NCBI GenBank assembly: GCA_938041705.1
Contig: CALISP010000098.1
Coordinates: forward strand, 1 to 5,979
Direction of reading: 5' to 3'
DNA: 5,979 nucleotides
Source of the DNA: an uncultured Cocleimonas sp.
GTDB taxonomy: Bacteria; Pseudomonadota; Gammaproteobacteria; Thiotrichales; Thiotrichaceae
Shown in pieces: positions 5,825 through 5,979 of this stretch. How positions within the stretch are numbered: the first letter of the stretch is position 1; each line of letters opens with the position of its first letter. The position numbers were made by a program, and so were the translations under genes. The notes beneath the pieces are model-generated. The model made no database searches. It was not told where the DNA came from and was given only the letters and a program-made list of their open reading frames with translations.

Positions 5825-5844
5825 AAAGACACCCCCCTACTTTT
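5825..5844 (-). repeat. Dispersed 20-bp repeat, copy 3
   Basis: Identical over 20 bases to copy 1 (AAAGACACCCCCCTACTTTT on the plus strand). It lies between the edd stop codon and the eda start, and forms one arm of the hairpin at 5825-5886. On the transcribed strand it reads GTAGGGGGGTGTC, with a GTAG head reminiscent of REP sequences. Confidence 0.9.
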
Positions 5845-5886
5845 CGGTATTTTCTTAAAGCTACTGAAAAGCACAGGAGTGTCTTT
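5825..5886 (-). repeat. Long hairpin in the edd-eda spacer (paired inverted copies of the repeat)
   Basis: Arms 5825-5845 and 5866-5886 (21 nt each) enclose a 20-nt loop. The outer 8 bp (AAAGACAC/GTGTCTTT) and inner 6 bp (CTTTTC/GAAAAG) are perfect. Of the seven middle pairs, minus-strand RNA can form six by counting U.G wobbles, leaving one G/G mismatch; the plus strand would have many more mismatches. It is followed by only UUUC, so it is more likely an attenuating or mRNA-processing structure than a full terminator. It starts 17 bp after the edd stop. Confidence 0.75.
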
Positions 5887-5903
5887 TATTATTTATATTT
5901 AAT

Positions 5904-5979
5904 TTATATTTGCTCTTCGCCCGGTAAACTAAAGATAGAAGCCCCTTCTTCAGCCCCAGAACTATTTTGTCGTAAGGAT
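5904..5979 (-). CDS. edd: Probable 6-phosphogluconate dehydratase, C-terminal end
   Basis: Only the last 24 codons and the TAA stop are in the window; the gene continues past the right edge. The visible tail runs SLRQNSSGAEEGASIF and then SLPGEEQI. The pattern of an Arg-containing helix followed by AExGAS and a hydrophobic residue is typical of the end of Edd proteins, the dihydroxy-acid dehydratase-like iron-sulfur enzyme that converts 6-phosphogluconate to KDPG. The position directly upstream of eda and pgl on the same strand strongly supports this. The last eight residues after the usual end are an extra tail compared with the E. coli type as I remember it. The evidence is short sequence plus context, so the identification is probable, not certain. 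Confidence 0.75.
   Translation of the reverse strand, partial: SLRQNSSGAEEGASIFSLPGEEQI

Noticed and set aside
1235..5844. The repeats as a CRISPR array
   Set aside because: Copies are 1-2.5 kb apart with genes between them, not regularly spaced, and no cas gene is present.

Overview
This is an AT-rich, gene-dense bacterial window (roughly 38-40% GC by eye). Every protein gene lies on the minus strand, so transcription runs from high to low coordinates. Protein resemblances (Entner-Doudoroff enzymes close to the E. coli type, a ~590-residue acyl-CoA dehydrogenase of the FadE/DmdC-like class, a FolD close to the enterobacterial form) point to a gammaproteobacterium, probably a low-GC marine or aquatic one. 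The genus cannot be fixed from the sequence.

Layout in transcription order: the last 24 codons of a probable edd (6-phosphogluconate dehydratase); eda (KDPG/KHG aldolase); pgl (6-phosphogluconolactonase) ending in a good intrinsic terminator; a divergent member of the pyrroline-5-carboxylate reductase superfamily; a large acyl-CoA dehydrogenase; a small HAD-family phosphatase; and the first 139 codons of folD, which starts with TTG and runs off the left edge. Edd, Eda and Pgl together convert 6-phosphogluconolactone to pyruvate and glyceraldehyde-3-phosphate (the Entner-Doudoroff route). Zwf, which would make the lactone, is not in the window. The other four genes look like separate transcription units: each has a 165-295 bp spacer, and their functions (fatty acyl oxidation, HAD phosphatase, one-carbon metabolism) do not form an obvious pathway.

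The most unusual content is in the spacers. A 20-bp sequence, AAAGACACCCCCCTACTTTT on the plus strand, occurs three times (two identical copies, one with a single difference) at 1235, 3336 and 5825. A fourth copy at 4311 differs only by four C-to-T changes. All four have the same orientation relative to the genes. Two are paired with an imperfect inverted copy 20-30 bp away, forming long hairpins. I interpret this as a dispersed REP-like or MITE-like family that may also act in RNA ends or as attenuators. I cannot name the family from this window. The spacers also hold a terminator, overlapping alternative hairpins after the acyl-CoA dehydrogenase gene, and a few operator-like inverted repeats.

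No tRNA, rRNA, CRISPR array, complete insertion sequence or plus-strand gene was found. No spacer exceeds 300 bp; the longest (3125-3418, 294 bp) holds a possible promoter, repeated AGAACA motifs and one dispersed-repeat hairpin.
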